From Plasmodium malariae (lineage: Eukaryota > Apicomplexa > Aconoidasida > Haemosporida > Plasmodiidae): a stretch of 64,000 nucleotides of DNA. Made by a program: the position numbers and the translations under genes. The stretch lies in the NCBI RefSeq assembly GCF_900090045.1, contig NC_041783.1:372001-436000 (forward strand). Reading direction: 5' to 3'. Below are positions 33,691 through 46,500 of the stretch, in pieces; position 1 is the first letter of the stretch; each line of letters begins with the position of its first letter. The notes below the pieces were generated by a model. The model did not search any database and had not been told where the DNA came from. It saw nothing but the letters and a program-made list of their open reading frames with translations.

Positions 33691-35678
33691 TGGACTTGAT
33701 GTTATATTCAAAAAAAAAAAAGAAAGAAAAAGGAAAGGAAAAAAAAAAAAATACACAAAATAAACAAAATTAACAAAGATAGAGAAAAGAAGGGAAGAAG
33801 GCTAAAAAGTTGAAGAAAAAGTGGAGATAGCACTGCAAAAAAAAAAAAAAAAAAGCGACACACGTCCGTCTTACTTATCAATAAATATTAAACATCACAA
33901 TACACCACACCTTTCCCTTTTATATAACTTTTTTAAATATATAATTTCACTTAACTAACCGAGCCCATAAAAATTAAACATTATAAATAATGCATATACG
34001 TATATATGTATGTATACATATACTTTCTTTTTTTTCAATTATGTTGTTTATATACAATATCTATTCTTCATCGACGCCGATAAAAGAAGTAATTTCCTCC
34101 TATATATATATACATACATGTATTAACATGCATATATGCTCCTTTTGCACAACGTTCAATTTTTACATAAATATAAAATATATATGCACATACGTAAGCA
34201 TACCACTTTATATATGCCTTTATAAAATGTTTTCCATACAATTAAAAAAAAAAAAAAAAAGATAATAAAAAATTTCTACGTATACCTCAAAAACGAACAA
34301 AAACACATCTTAATTTCTACAACATAACATAAAAAGAAGTGTACACAATTTAAAATTTTTGCAGCAAAAAAAATGTATATCTCTGTTAATAAAACGGCAA
34401 ACAAAAACAACTAAACAAAAAAAAAAGAAAAAAAAAAAGGGAATTATATAAAATAATAGGCAAAATTAAACGTTAATATGGAAAATAAAAGAAATAAAAA
34501 CATGAAATGGAAGAAAAAAGTAAAAGAAAATTAAACAAAAAGATACACGTAGACATACATTTTTTATTATAAAATACGCATAAATGTGTAGTACGTATGT
34601 TATATATATACATATGTATGTATATGTGTATGTATATGTGTATGTATATGTGTATGTATATATGTATTAATATATGTATATATGTATGTATATATATATG
34701 TATATATGTATGTAAATATGCAAGTATATATAATAAATATATTTAAAAAAGCATAATGCACCTTCTTTCCTCCTATATGTCCTTAAAAAATGCACTGTTG
34801 TCTAAGTTGCACGATTATGATGATGTAAAATGTTCATATACATCTTATTTATTACATATGTATGCCCATGCATATTCATATATAAATATGCATGTGTACA
34901 TAAAGACATATAAAAGATGAATTTCTTTTTTAAAAAAAGTACATACAACGCTTTACAACTTTATATGTATGTATAATTGTGCATACATATGCGTACATAA
35001 ATATGTGCATACATATGTGCACATATATATATACAAATAAGTACAGATTAAACGAAATTCACGTAAATTATTTTAATTAAGAACTGCCATCATTCGTATA
35101 CATGAATATGCATATATATTTCGACATATTTTTTATGTACTAAATTTATTAATTCATGATACAAAATTTTATTTTTTATATGTGCTGTTATTTAAATAAA
35201 TATTAAGGAAACGTACAAGAAGATACATGCAAAACAACGGAAAATTTTGATTGCTAATTTAAAATAAGATATTTTTAAATATATAAAAATTTCCAACTAA
35301 TTACGTACTTTTCGTGCAAGTATAATTATATATATATATATATGTATACATATATATATATTTTTTTTTTTTAATAATTTTATATGTTCCTACTAAACCT
35401 ATAAATACTGTCGTTCGCACGTTGCAAAAAAGTAATATATATATACATATAAGTATAAATGCACTTCAAAAATCACAAAATACGTAAAAATAAGAAATTC
35501 ACAAAACTCTTACAAAAGGATTATTTATATAACTAAATTACACTCATGCAATAACATAAAAAAAAAAAAAATTTATCATTGCATAAATATAAATTTCCTT
35601 AAATCAACGGAAGGGGGGAAAAGGAAAAATAGATATTATTTTGGGAAATATTTTTTTATATAATAATATAACATATAC

Positions 35679-35729
<51 letters not shown>

Positions 35730-38700
35730 AACATATGTATGTGTTCTAATAACGTAAGTACAATATATACAAGAGTGTTTTATCTTTTTTATACATACTC
35801 TTTTTCTACATAAAAAAAAAAAAAAAAAAGAATACCAGCGAATTTTTATATATGTATATATATAATATACAATAAAATACTTGAATAATAAATATTATGC
35901 AAAACAAAAAAAAAAAAAAAAGTCAAACTTTTAATAAATGTAGAATAACGTTATATTTTTTATATAATGCATAAGTATATTTTGAAAACAATTCAAATTT
36001 ATATATATATATATATATATATTCTTAATAAATATTTATAAAAACGTGACAAAAAAAAAGGAAATAAAAAGAATAACATATATATTTTTCTAAGAATACG
36101 TACCTTTAATTTGAAAACAAATAATTATTTTTTGCATACAAGTATTTTTTATATATATCTTTTTTTTGTTATATAGTATGTATTTTATATCATGTATAAA
36201 AATTTATGTATGTTGCATACATATATATATATATTTGTATATATTTACTACATCATAGGACTGAATTTGATATACATTTATATACAAATGTTGAAATATA
36301 TTTAAATATGAAAAAAACATATAATAATTTAAGTAAATACGTATGCAAAGGAAATTTTTATAAAAAAAATAAATAATTTAAAGGATACGATGTATATATA
36401 AAATAATATATATATTACGAGTTGTGAAAAATGTAACGTTTTTTTTTTTTTTTTTTTGGTGGTGGGGGGGATATAAAAAATAAATGTAAAATTGAACACA
36501 AAATGTACGATATAATAACAGTATTAAAACACAAATAAATAAATAAGCAAATATATACATATATAAATATTTCTACATATATACATATATAGATATAGAA
36601 TTAAAAAAATATAATTAATTTTTTTATGTAGAAAATATTTATATAAAAAGAATATTTTTGTTTTGTGTGCTTCAAAATAACGATACAATATGTCATATAC
36701 ATCATATACAAAACATCATGTAGGTACTAATAAATATAATTATATATACTTTTAATATTTTTTTATTATACATACATACACAATATATATTATGTATACA
36801 AACATACAAGTTATATATATATATATTACATACATATCGTACTAAATAATTGTGCATATATATACATGTAATAATTATATATATTATTTTTAGTTTATAT
36901 TTTCTGGAAATAACTGCCTTAAAATAAAAATACGTAACAGTGGGGTGGTGTATACATCAAAAAAAAAAAAAAAAAAAAAAAAAAAAGCATGCGTTTTTTT
37001 CTATATTATTAGAAAATATTATAAAAAAAATTTAAAAAAACAATTCAAACGAGCATCAAGAAATTTTTTTTTGTTCATTTACGTAATATTGTATATATAT
37101 ATATATAAATAATTTATGTTACCAAAATAACTCTTTTACATGCTATATATATATACATGTATATAAATATAGTATATGTAAGGAAAAAATACTGGCATAG
37201 ATTTTTACAATTTTGAAAGAACATTAACTAAAATGTATATTCATAATATATTAAAAATTAACACAAAAATGATACGAACATTCATTATACATTCTTTTTT
37301 TTTTTTTTTTTTTGTTAATATTTTTTCGCTTTTTCCTTTATTTTTTTTTTTATGTTATATGCGCATTTTTATTTTTTGACATCACAAAAAGAAAACAAAA
37401 TTTTAATCAAACATATGCATGTTTCCGCTGCTTGTGGAGAAATAAAAATATATATTACATGTATATGTTATATGATATATTACAGTATGTGCATGTTATA
37501 AGTATATATATTTATGTATAATTTTATGTATATATATGTACATATATGTGTATATATGTATATATATACATTAATATAATACGTATTAATAACATGAATG
37601 TTATATTGTGAACACAAATGAAGAACATGAAAAAAAACAAAAAAAAAACAAAAGGTGTTTTTATAAAATATTATTCACACGTACAGCAATCGAAAAAATT
37701 ATGCTCTTTTTATGTTTCTACAACCGAATGTTATTATAAAAACAAAAAAAAAAATATTGCTGTTCCTTCTTTCTATACTGTTCTTTTGTTATGTTTTTTG
37801 CTTTTGTTCTTTAAACAAAACCTTATGAAGATTCCTTGCTTGGTGTGCATGTAATTTTCACATACTGACATAAAATAATACAAAAATATAACAAAAGGTA
37901 TTACAAAAATATTACAAAAAATATAAAAATTGGAAAAAATATATTAACAAAATTGCATGCAGGATGTAACATATCAATGTGTGTTTTCATGCACCACAAA
38001 AACACATGCTTTTATGCAATAATATAAAAAAAAAAAATTTAAGTGAAAAGTATACATTCAAATAAATGCATATACTGTAAAAAAAGATAACAAAATTTAA
38101 ACATGATATATATATAGGTAAATATAAATATATTCATATGCTTTTTATTTTACATACATTTTTTTTGCTTTGGGATATGTAAACATAAAATTTCTTACGA
38201 AATAAGTGCACATATTTAAAAAGTAAAAATAATTTTTATAAAATAACCTTAAAAGGAGTAGGAAAAATAGTATACTGTTTATTTTTAAATACAAATTTTA
38301 CTTGTTCTATGTATTCATTTACAGCTTATTTTTGTAGGAAACAAATAGTACATAACTGTGTCATCTTATTTCGTGAAAATATACATAAACGCATATACAC
38401 ATATATATATATACATACATATTCTACCGTTTGACATATGCATTTATTTTTTTATAAGATAATATATCACTAGCACAAGACCCTTTTTCTTCATAAAACA
38501 AAAATTTTATAGAAATATATATATTATGTGATATGCACACAATTAAAAAAAAATATATATATATATATTATATATATGTATATACATGTATGTACATACA
38601 TATGAGTACATACAGTATTTCATGTATTATACTCCAAAAAAATAACACATCCATATAATTTAATTATTGCATAAATAAACTACTTCTACAGACATATATT

Positions 38701-41549
38701 TGTTACATTTTAAGTGTTTCTTCATAATGAAATACTTTCTTTTTTTTTTTTTTTTTGTTTTTCACACAAAGAACAAATCTGAATGTACAAAACAAATTTA
38801 AAAAAAATGTGCACTCACATAAATCTTTGTAGATTTAGCCAAATAATATATAATGTAATAAATAGCTATAGATTAAAAAATAAACAAATGAAACTATTTA
38901 AAAGTGTAAAGGATTATAGGCAAATATATGAAATGGAACGACATACTAACATAATATATAAAACTGCAATATATAACTTTTCCATGTATTTTCAGGAGTT
39001 TTGTTCTTTATTTCGTAATTTTTAATGTAAAACCAATTAAATGATATCAAAATTTTACTGCGAAGGATATATATATGTATATATATTTTTTTACTTTTTA
39101 TGAGTTTTTCCCGCATTAATCGTACATATGAAGGCACACATCATTAAATAAACGAATAAATAAACAAATAAACGAATAAATAAATAAATAAATAAATAAA
39201 TAAATATATATATATATATATATAAACATGTGTATAGAATTATTTTTAGTTAAAAAATTAAAATAATAAAGAAACTTATGTAATACAAAATTAAAGTGTC
39301 TTGAAAGTTACCTTTTTATTCTTCATAAATTATCTTATTATGAACGAGTGTGTATAAAAACTCGACGAAGGTATAAAATATTCAAAGTAAATGGAACATT
39401 TTAACTCTCTTAAAAAATGTAAGCGTAACAAACATCTATTGTGGTTAATATAAAAAAATGTTATTATGGTTACCGTGTTAAACTCTCATCACTTATAATT
39501 TATTTACATCACCCTATTTCTTTCAATTACTAACTTATGGACATACACGTATAGCACATATATATATATGTATTTACGTATTTATGTATATATATATATA
39601 TATATATATGTTTACGTATTGTGTACAAAAATATGTATATGTAATAAACCTTATATTAAAAATTGTAAAATTTTTAAAATCGTGGCAACAGCAAACAAAA
39701 AAATATACATATAAATAAATACATATATGTAGTGTATTTGTTTTAATAAAATGTGAACTATTTTTTAATAGATTTTAGCTTTTTTTTTTTTTTTTTAAAT
39801 TTTGTAATTATATTTATTAAGTGTGTAGATTATGAAGAATAATATGGATATAAACATGATATTAAAAGTTAATTTAAAATAATTTTTATTTCCTTTAAAA
39901 AATTAAAGATTCATATCTAAAACATTGAAGATAAAAGCTAAAATGTTATTTCTATCAAATGCAATTAATAGTGTATTATAAAATTAAAAAAAAATATAAA
40001 TGATAATATAATTTTAAAAAAAAATTTTTTTTTTTTTCTTTTTGTTTTTTTTATTATTATAATCATGTCGCGGTTAAAAATATATAGTAGAATGCTGTTT
40101 TTTTTTTTTTTTTTTCCGACATTTTTATTGTTTTTCATTTGAAGTGTGTGCATATAGTTTCAACAGTATCCTGGATTTTGTTCTGTGTGTAAAAGTAAAT
40201 AATTTGAATATATTATAATATATAATATTTTTCAATATGTTTATAAGAAATTATACAATATTTGTAACAACGACATATGTAAAAAAAATAAATAAATAAT
40301 AAATTGATAAATAAATTGGTAGATAAATAAATAAATAAACAAAATAATAAACAAATATTTAAATAATAGATAAATAAATAGAAGGAAAATTAGAAAAAAA
40401 TGTACATCGCATTATTTATAAAATGCAAAAATGTAGTGATAAATATTTATCATTTAATTGTTAGAAGATTATTTAAATGGTACATACGTCGTTATAATAT
40501 ATTTAATTCAAAGGTGGTTGGGGAAAATTTACAATTATTTTATTTCATTTCATTCTATATCATTTCACTTAATTTCATTATATTTTATTTCACTTAATTT
40601 AATTCAATTTTATTTCTCTTAATTTCATTCTATTATTTTTTTTTTTGACTTAATATCATTTTATATCATTTTATTTCACTTTATATTATATTATTTTTTT
40701 TTTTTTTTTGTGTGTGTGTGCAACACGTTATTTTTATTTTACTTTCTTTCAACTTCAATATTTTGAAGTATTTTAACCTTTATTATTGAATATCATAAAA
40801 ATTATACTTTTAAAATTTATGACATGTTAAGGTAAAAGAACTATGGCATTTTGTATTTTTATTAAATGCTCTTTTTTCTCCATATTTTAAAACTGTAATC
40901 AGTAAATATATATTACACATGTGTTACATTAAAACACCTGTGTATATTAAAAATAAGAAAAAATAATATTTTTTTTTCTAACAATTTTATAGAAATACTA
41001 CGTGTATGTAGTACTTTTTTTTTCTGATATATTAATTTTATTTAATCCGTTCGTAAAAACAATGTACATATTTAAAATATTATTACATGTTCAGAATATT
41101 AATGAAATACAAATACAGTGTTTTTTTTTCTTTTTTTTCTAGCTAAAATTGTATAGAAAAAAAGTTTATGATGTTACATACGTATATATACATATATATA
41201 TATACAAATATACATATATATATAATCGAAAAATAGAAGAATTTTTTTTTTGCATTTTATTCTATATGAAAATCTAGAAATTTAACAAATTTAAATAAAC
41301 AATTTCATGATTTTAATTTATTTTAAATAATTGAAGTTTCGATATCATTGTTATTATAGTGGCAATATGTGCTATGTAGAATTGTTATTTTCACGTTACC
41401 ATAATTGAGCAAATAAAAAGTGTATAGAACATTTACGCAGATTTTTTTTTCTTTTAATTTTTTTTTCTTTCATTCATCATTATCATCATATAATATACTG
41501 ATTTTACAAAAAAGGGGGAAATAAGTTAAATTTGATATTAAAATAAAAA

Positions 41550-41835
41550 CTAAAATTAGCACAAAAAGCAACGTCAAATTTTGCACTAAACGTAACGTCA
41601 AATTTTGCACCAAACATAACGTCAAATTTTGCACTAAACATAACATCAAATTTTGCACTAAACATAACGTCAAATTTTGCACTAAACATAACGTCAAATT
41701 TTGCACAGATAATACAGTCAAAAATTGCACAAATAATACAGTCAAAAATTGCACAAATAATAAAGTCAAAAATTGAACAAATAATAAAGTCAAAAATTGC
41801 ACAAATAATAACGTCAAAAAATTTCACAAATAATA
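41550..41835. repeat. 24-bp minisatellite with two unit families
   Basis: Left half: about six to seven units of gtcaaattttgcactaaaca plus taac. Right half: about five units of gtcaaaaattgcacaaataa plus taca/taaa. The unit is a multiple of 3, so two minus-strand frames of 115 and 107 residues stay open throughout (Phe-Val-Gln-Phe-Leu-Thr-type octapeptides). I regard these as by-products of the repeat. Confidence 0.88.
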
Positions 41836-43145
41836 ACGTTAAATTTCAGGTAAAAATTCTCAGACATTTCATAAAAAATGTGAATATAAAAACTTATCAA
41901 ATGAGAGTTACAAGAATTAAATCTTCCTATTATTATAGCAACAATGATGGAAAATATATAAAAAAATTTTTTTAATATATATTCTTCATTTTATATATTC
42001 CGTTTTCCCAATACTTGAAATTGAGAGATTTAATTAGTTTTCTTTAATTATGTTAGTGTAATTTATATACATATTTGTATATTCTATTTTTGTGATTATC
42101 TATCAAAACGTTCCCTAATATAATTGATATTTTTTTAGGAATATAAGCCGACGCTGTTAATAACATATAATTATTAAATAGAAATCGCGACAAAAGGAAT
42201 AGATCCCGTAGTAGAAATAAAATTTATTAGAGTCATCATGCGTACAATTACACAACAATACACCTCTAATTTACTAGTTATGTATCAGTAAAAGCGGAAA
42301 AAATTATCTATATAATTTCATATGTTTTTTACCTGTATGGGCATTATCGTTATAACATAACCAAAAAAAGATTTTTTATATTATTAAAGCTCCATCTATC
42401 TCCCCCTTTTACACACAGGATTCATTGTAATAAAAAGAAAGTTGTACATACATATATCCATATATACATATACGCATACATATAAGCATATAAGTAAATT
42501 AGATAAGATTATTTTAACAGAATATTGTAAATATAAAAAATATACAATATGTTAGAAATATTTCAGCGATGCATATATTGTTTTTGCTTAGCACTGTAGA
42601 AAAAGCAAATATTTAATTCTTCTTCTTTTTAGTACTCAGAATTGTTACATTAATTTGTCACTTTACAATATTTTAAAAGTTTAATGCATTAAAGGAATAT
42701 CAAAATTAAAAAAAAGGAAAAATTCATTAAAAGTATTGTGAAACGACGAATAAATAAAATCATAAAAAGACAAAGGATATTCAGTTTATATGTGGGAGAT
42801 AAATCCAACTAAACAATTGAGAAATGTATCAAATCGTTTTATGAAAAAAAAAAAAAAAAAACCTATACACATACATATGTATTTACGTGTATATGCATAG
42901 ATTTATATATACACACAAGCCTTGGGCCAAAATTGAATTATTTTAACGGTAAACGAAAAATAATTGCAAATAACTCCTCGAATTGGGGCAAGCATATAAA
43001 TGTAAGAAAAAAAAAAAATCCATACAAGTAAATTAAAATAGGATTAATTTAATTTTTAAGAAGTATAGAAAGTGTATTGTATATGGGCCAGTGGTGGGGG
43101 ATAAAATTACAAATGAGTTAAAAATTTTAAGACACACACATATGT

Positions 43146-43150
<5 letters not shown>

Positions 43151-43195
<45 letters not shown>
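43151..43195. repeat. (AT)n microsatellite near the MscS gene 3' end
   Basis: About 45 bp of uninterrupted alternating AT, some 370 bp beyond the MscS stop codon. Confidence 0.9.
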
Positions 43196-43201
<6 letters not shown>

Positions 43202-43566
43202 TCATTTTTTTATTTTTTATTTTTTATTTTAATGTAAATAGAAGCGACGAGTCAAACACTAGGGTAGGTGTTTTTCCCTCCAAAATGGTTTTATTTTGAG
43301 GACATATAACTTGATACTAGACATGCACATATGTCTACATGTATGCATATGTACATATATGTTTATATATGTACACAACTGAATGAGCGCTCATGCATGT
43401 GATCACTGCCCTTTTTCAATAACGTATTTTTTAACATCTTCGCACGTTTTATAATTCTAAATTAAGGATTATTTCTCTATGCGTGATATACATTTTATGA
43501 ATGATTAAAAAAAAAAAATAAAAAAAAAGAGGGGGAAATTACAATATATAACTACTCCTTTATTTC

Positions 43567-46500
43567 TTATTTTATTTTTTTATTAAAACTATTTTTATGT
43601 GGAATTTTTTTCACATTGCCCATATTTGTAAATCTTTGATTTCGGTTATGAAGATTAGAAAAGTGTTTAACGCATTCAAAACTGTCATAACCGGAAGAGC
43701 TATCATAAGAGATATCATCATTTTCATTGTCATTCATTTGTAATGGCTGTTCATAATTATGTATGGTATTAGGTGGGTTTCGTGCATTATTACAATAAGC
43801 AATATCATCATTTATGTTACTGTTATAAGTGGGATAAATTATATCAGCTACTGTATTTTCCCTGCAGACATATATGTCGTTTTGTTCTATCCTTACTTGA
43901 CTAACTTCCAGGTTGTCATATCCATTTGAGTTTTTCTTCCGTGGAACAGCGGCATAATACATATTATATTTGTTGTGGTCTAAAACGCTATCATAATTGC
44001 TGTAATAAGAATTCCTATTACATTTGTTCCAGTTATTTTGTGGGTTATTCATTTTATCATTTTTAATAGCTTCATCCGATATGGAGAGCGTACAAACGTC
44101 ATCTGATGAGTAAAATAATTCGTTTGAATGATTAGTACTGATGTTAGTATTAACAGTAGTAGCATCAGTAGCTGTGATAGCATCCATAGCAGTGGTAGTG
44201 ACAAACTTAGGCATAGAAGTATTATTTCTAGCGCACCTATTTCTATAACTCTCGGTCTGCATGTCGAAATTGCTCTTCAGGAATTCATCATCCTTGTGCA
44301 GGTCCAATTTTGGATTATGGGTCCATTCGTGCGCTACATTTTTTGTATATCCTTGTGCACTTTTGGCATTTTCCCTCCCCCGTCTTCTGTACAATCGAGC
44401 ATAGTCATTGATATTATCAGCACAAAAGTTGTTGGACCGTTCTTTAAAAAATCTGATAACGGTGTTGTTTGTTCCGTTATGAGTCATTCTATTCTCAGAA
44501 CAGTTGTCATTATCTCTATAATACTTATCATGTTGAGGGAACATCCTTCCACTCTTTTCATAATGAAATGAACCGAATTCTCTTTTATGCCTAGCAGATG
44601 GCATAAAAAGCTGGTTTCTACCTTCCTTGGGGGGCGACGAATAGTCGTATTGCTTGTTTCTATTTATTTTTAAATTATTATTATTGATATTATTATTAAC
44701 GTTACTGTTAACATTACTATTAACAGTGTTAATATTATTATTAACGCCGCTGTTGTTATGAGTACTATTAGTGTCTATAATGTTAAGAGGAGCGGTAAAT
44801 CCAACTTTCTGTGTTGGGAGTCTATAGGATATATTTAATAGTCTTAATTGTAGAATTATAAAGTCATATATGTCGGTTCTTAACTCAAACACCTTTCTCC
44901 AGTTACCCCATCCTTCAACACATTTGATCCAAAAGCTAATTTCATAAAAATGACCTGGTTGTAATGAATAACCAAAATATAGATTTTTCGTTTTGCAAAA
45001 ATCACTTGGTCTACTGTCAACTAGGAATTGTAAACTTTTTCTTAATTCCTTTAGAGCTAGTAGAGGGGTATTAATATCTACCTTAAAAGCTATATCTATA
45101 TATGCATTTTTGGATCTACTTTCATTATATATTTTAGCATTACTTAATTTTGAATTTTCATATATAACAATTTTTCCAGTCGTAGTTTCAAATTCAGTGG
45201 TATATGTTTTTATTTTTTTAATATACATTGCCTCTCCTCCATCAAGTCTTATTCTATCTCCTATATTATACGGATTTGAAAAAGCAATAAATATAACGGA
45301 TGTAATAAAATTTGTATACATATAACTTAATATAACTGTAACTGCTGTTATAAATGCTGCTCCAGTAACTATAATAGTATCAGCAGATACACCAAATATA
45401 AATAATAAAACAACTGAAGCAAGAAAAGATAATAAAATAGACATTAATCTTCTAACCAATTTTAATATACTCTCTTGACCTTTTAAACTTTTTATAAATT
45501 TCTTTCGGCATGTTATAGCTCTCATTACTGCATTTCGAAACATAATAATATCAATTTTACCATGACCAGATAAATCAAATTCTTTCATAAATTCATCTGC
45601 ATCTTCAGGTTTTAAAAACACTTCAATCATATCTTTTGTTACATATTCATTTCCATTTATATTTAATTGCATTGGCCTAGTAACGTTCATAATAAATGGA
45701 TCATCTATTTCTAAGGATATATCTTTTTTAATTCTACTGAATCTTTCTTTTTTATTTCTCTTTAAACATAAGCAACTACGTATATTCATTCTTTTATTTT
45801 CTTTAAGTCTTTTTACATTTATAGCATCACTTCGTTCTAATAGATTCATTTCTTCGTTTAATAAATGCGAGTGATAAAAATAGGTGTTTTTATTATTTCC
45901 TGATCCTTTATTTTTCATTTTTTTACTAATTTTGCTCGTCTCATTTACCATATTCTTTTTTCTCCTTTCAGGATAATACATTATGTTAGAATTGTTTGCA
46001 TCTCTGACAGTTGATTCCTTATTATTAGTATCATTTAGCATGTTTGCTGTACTCTCTATTATTATGTTACTTCCCTTATTTTTTGTTTTTTCTCTATCTG
46101 TAGGTAATAAAGAACTGCCTAATACTCCCTCTTTATTGAACACTACTCTACTGTTTTTTCCCCCTCCCCCAGCACCACTCTCTTCGTAATCGCACATCCT
46201 ATAGCACTTTTTAACTCTACCCTTTGTACTACCATTACATCCCTTATTTATGAAGCCCACATGAACTTCATCACCTCCATCGGTTCTATCACCAACATCA
46301 CTACCATTACCCTCATCATTACTTCCATTTTCTTTCCTTTCCATTTCCCTATTATGCAAAGAGTCTGATGTATATTTTTTTTTCAATACATCCTCAATAG
46401 AGAGATCCTTTATTTGCACCTTCATACTTTTGTAATTTTCTAGATTTGGGTAGAAATTCCGCTCTTCCTTACCGTTATTAATGTCAGCCCCAGTACCTCC

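Larger units (their letters stand above)
33691..43566. other. 9.9 kb gene-poor AT-rich region upstream of the AP2 gene
   Basis: Bounded by the AP2 start and the MscS stop, both on the minus strand. It contains (AT)n runs (about 35680-35720, 39205-39223, 43151-43195), many TATATG/TACATA stretches, poly-A/T tracts (33839-33855, 36960-36987, 39781-39796), an AAAT array (39164-39204) and a 24-bp minisatellite (41550-41835). Small Met-started frames at 37618-37854 and 38783-39025 are not low-complexity but have no recognisable product. The AP2 promoter and a long 5' UTR must lie at the left end. Confidence 0.65.

Noticed and set aside
33691..33756. Using the upstream Met at 33756 as the AP2 protein start
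   Set aside because: The 22 extra codons are almost all Phe/Leu from an A/T-run typical of UTR, while MFALRTSSN begins normal coding composition.
41470..41827. Repeat-protein gene of 107-115 residues on the minus strand
   Set aside because: Two different frames are equally open because the 24-bp unit lacks stops; there is no start context, no non-repeat domain and no splice partner.
33691..43566. Centromere in the large AT-rich gap
   Set aside because: Plasmodium centromeres are 2-4 kb blocks of about 97% AT with imperfect internal repeats; this region is interrupted by many G/C-containing stretches and has no such block.
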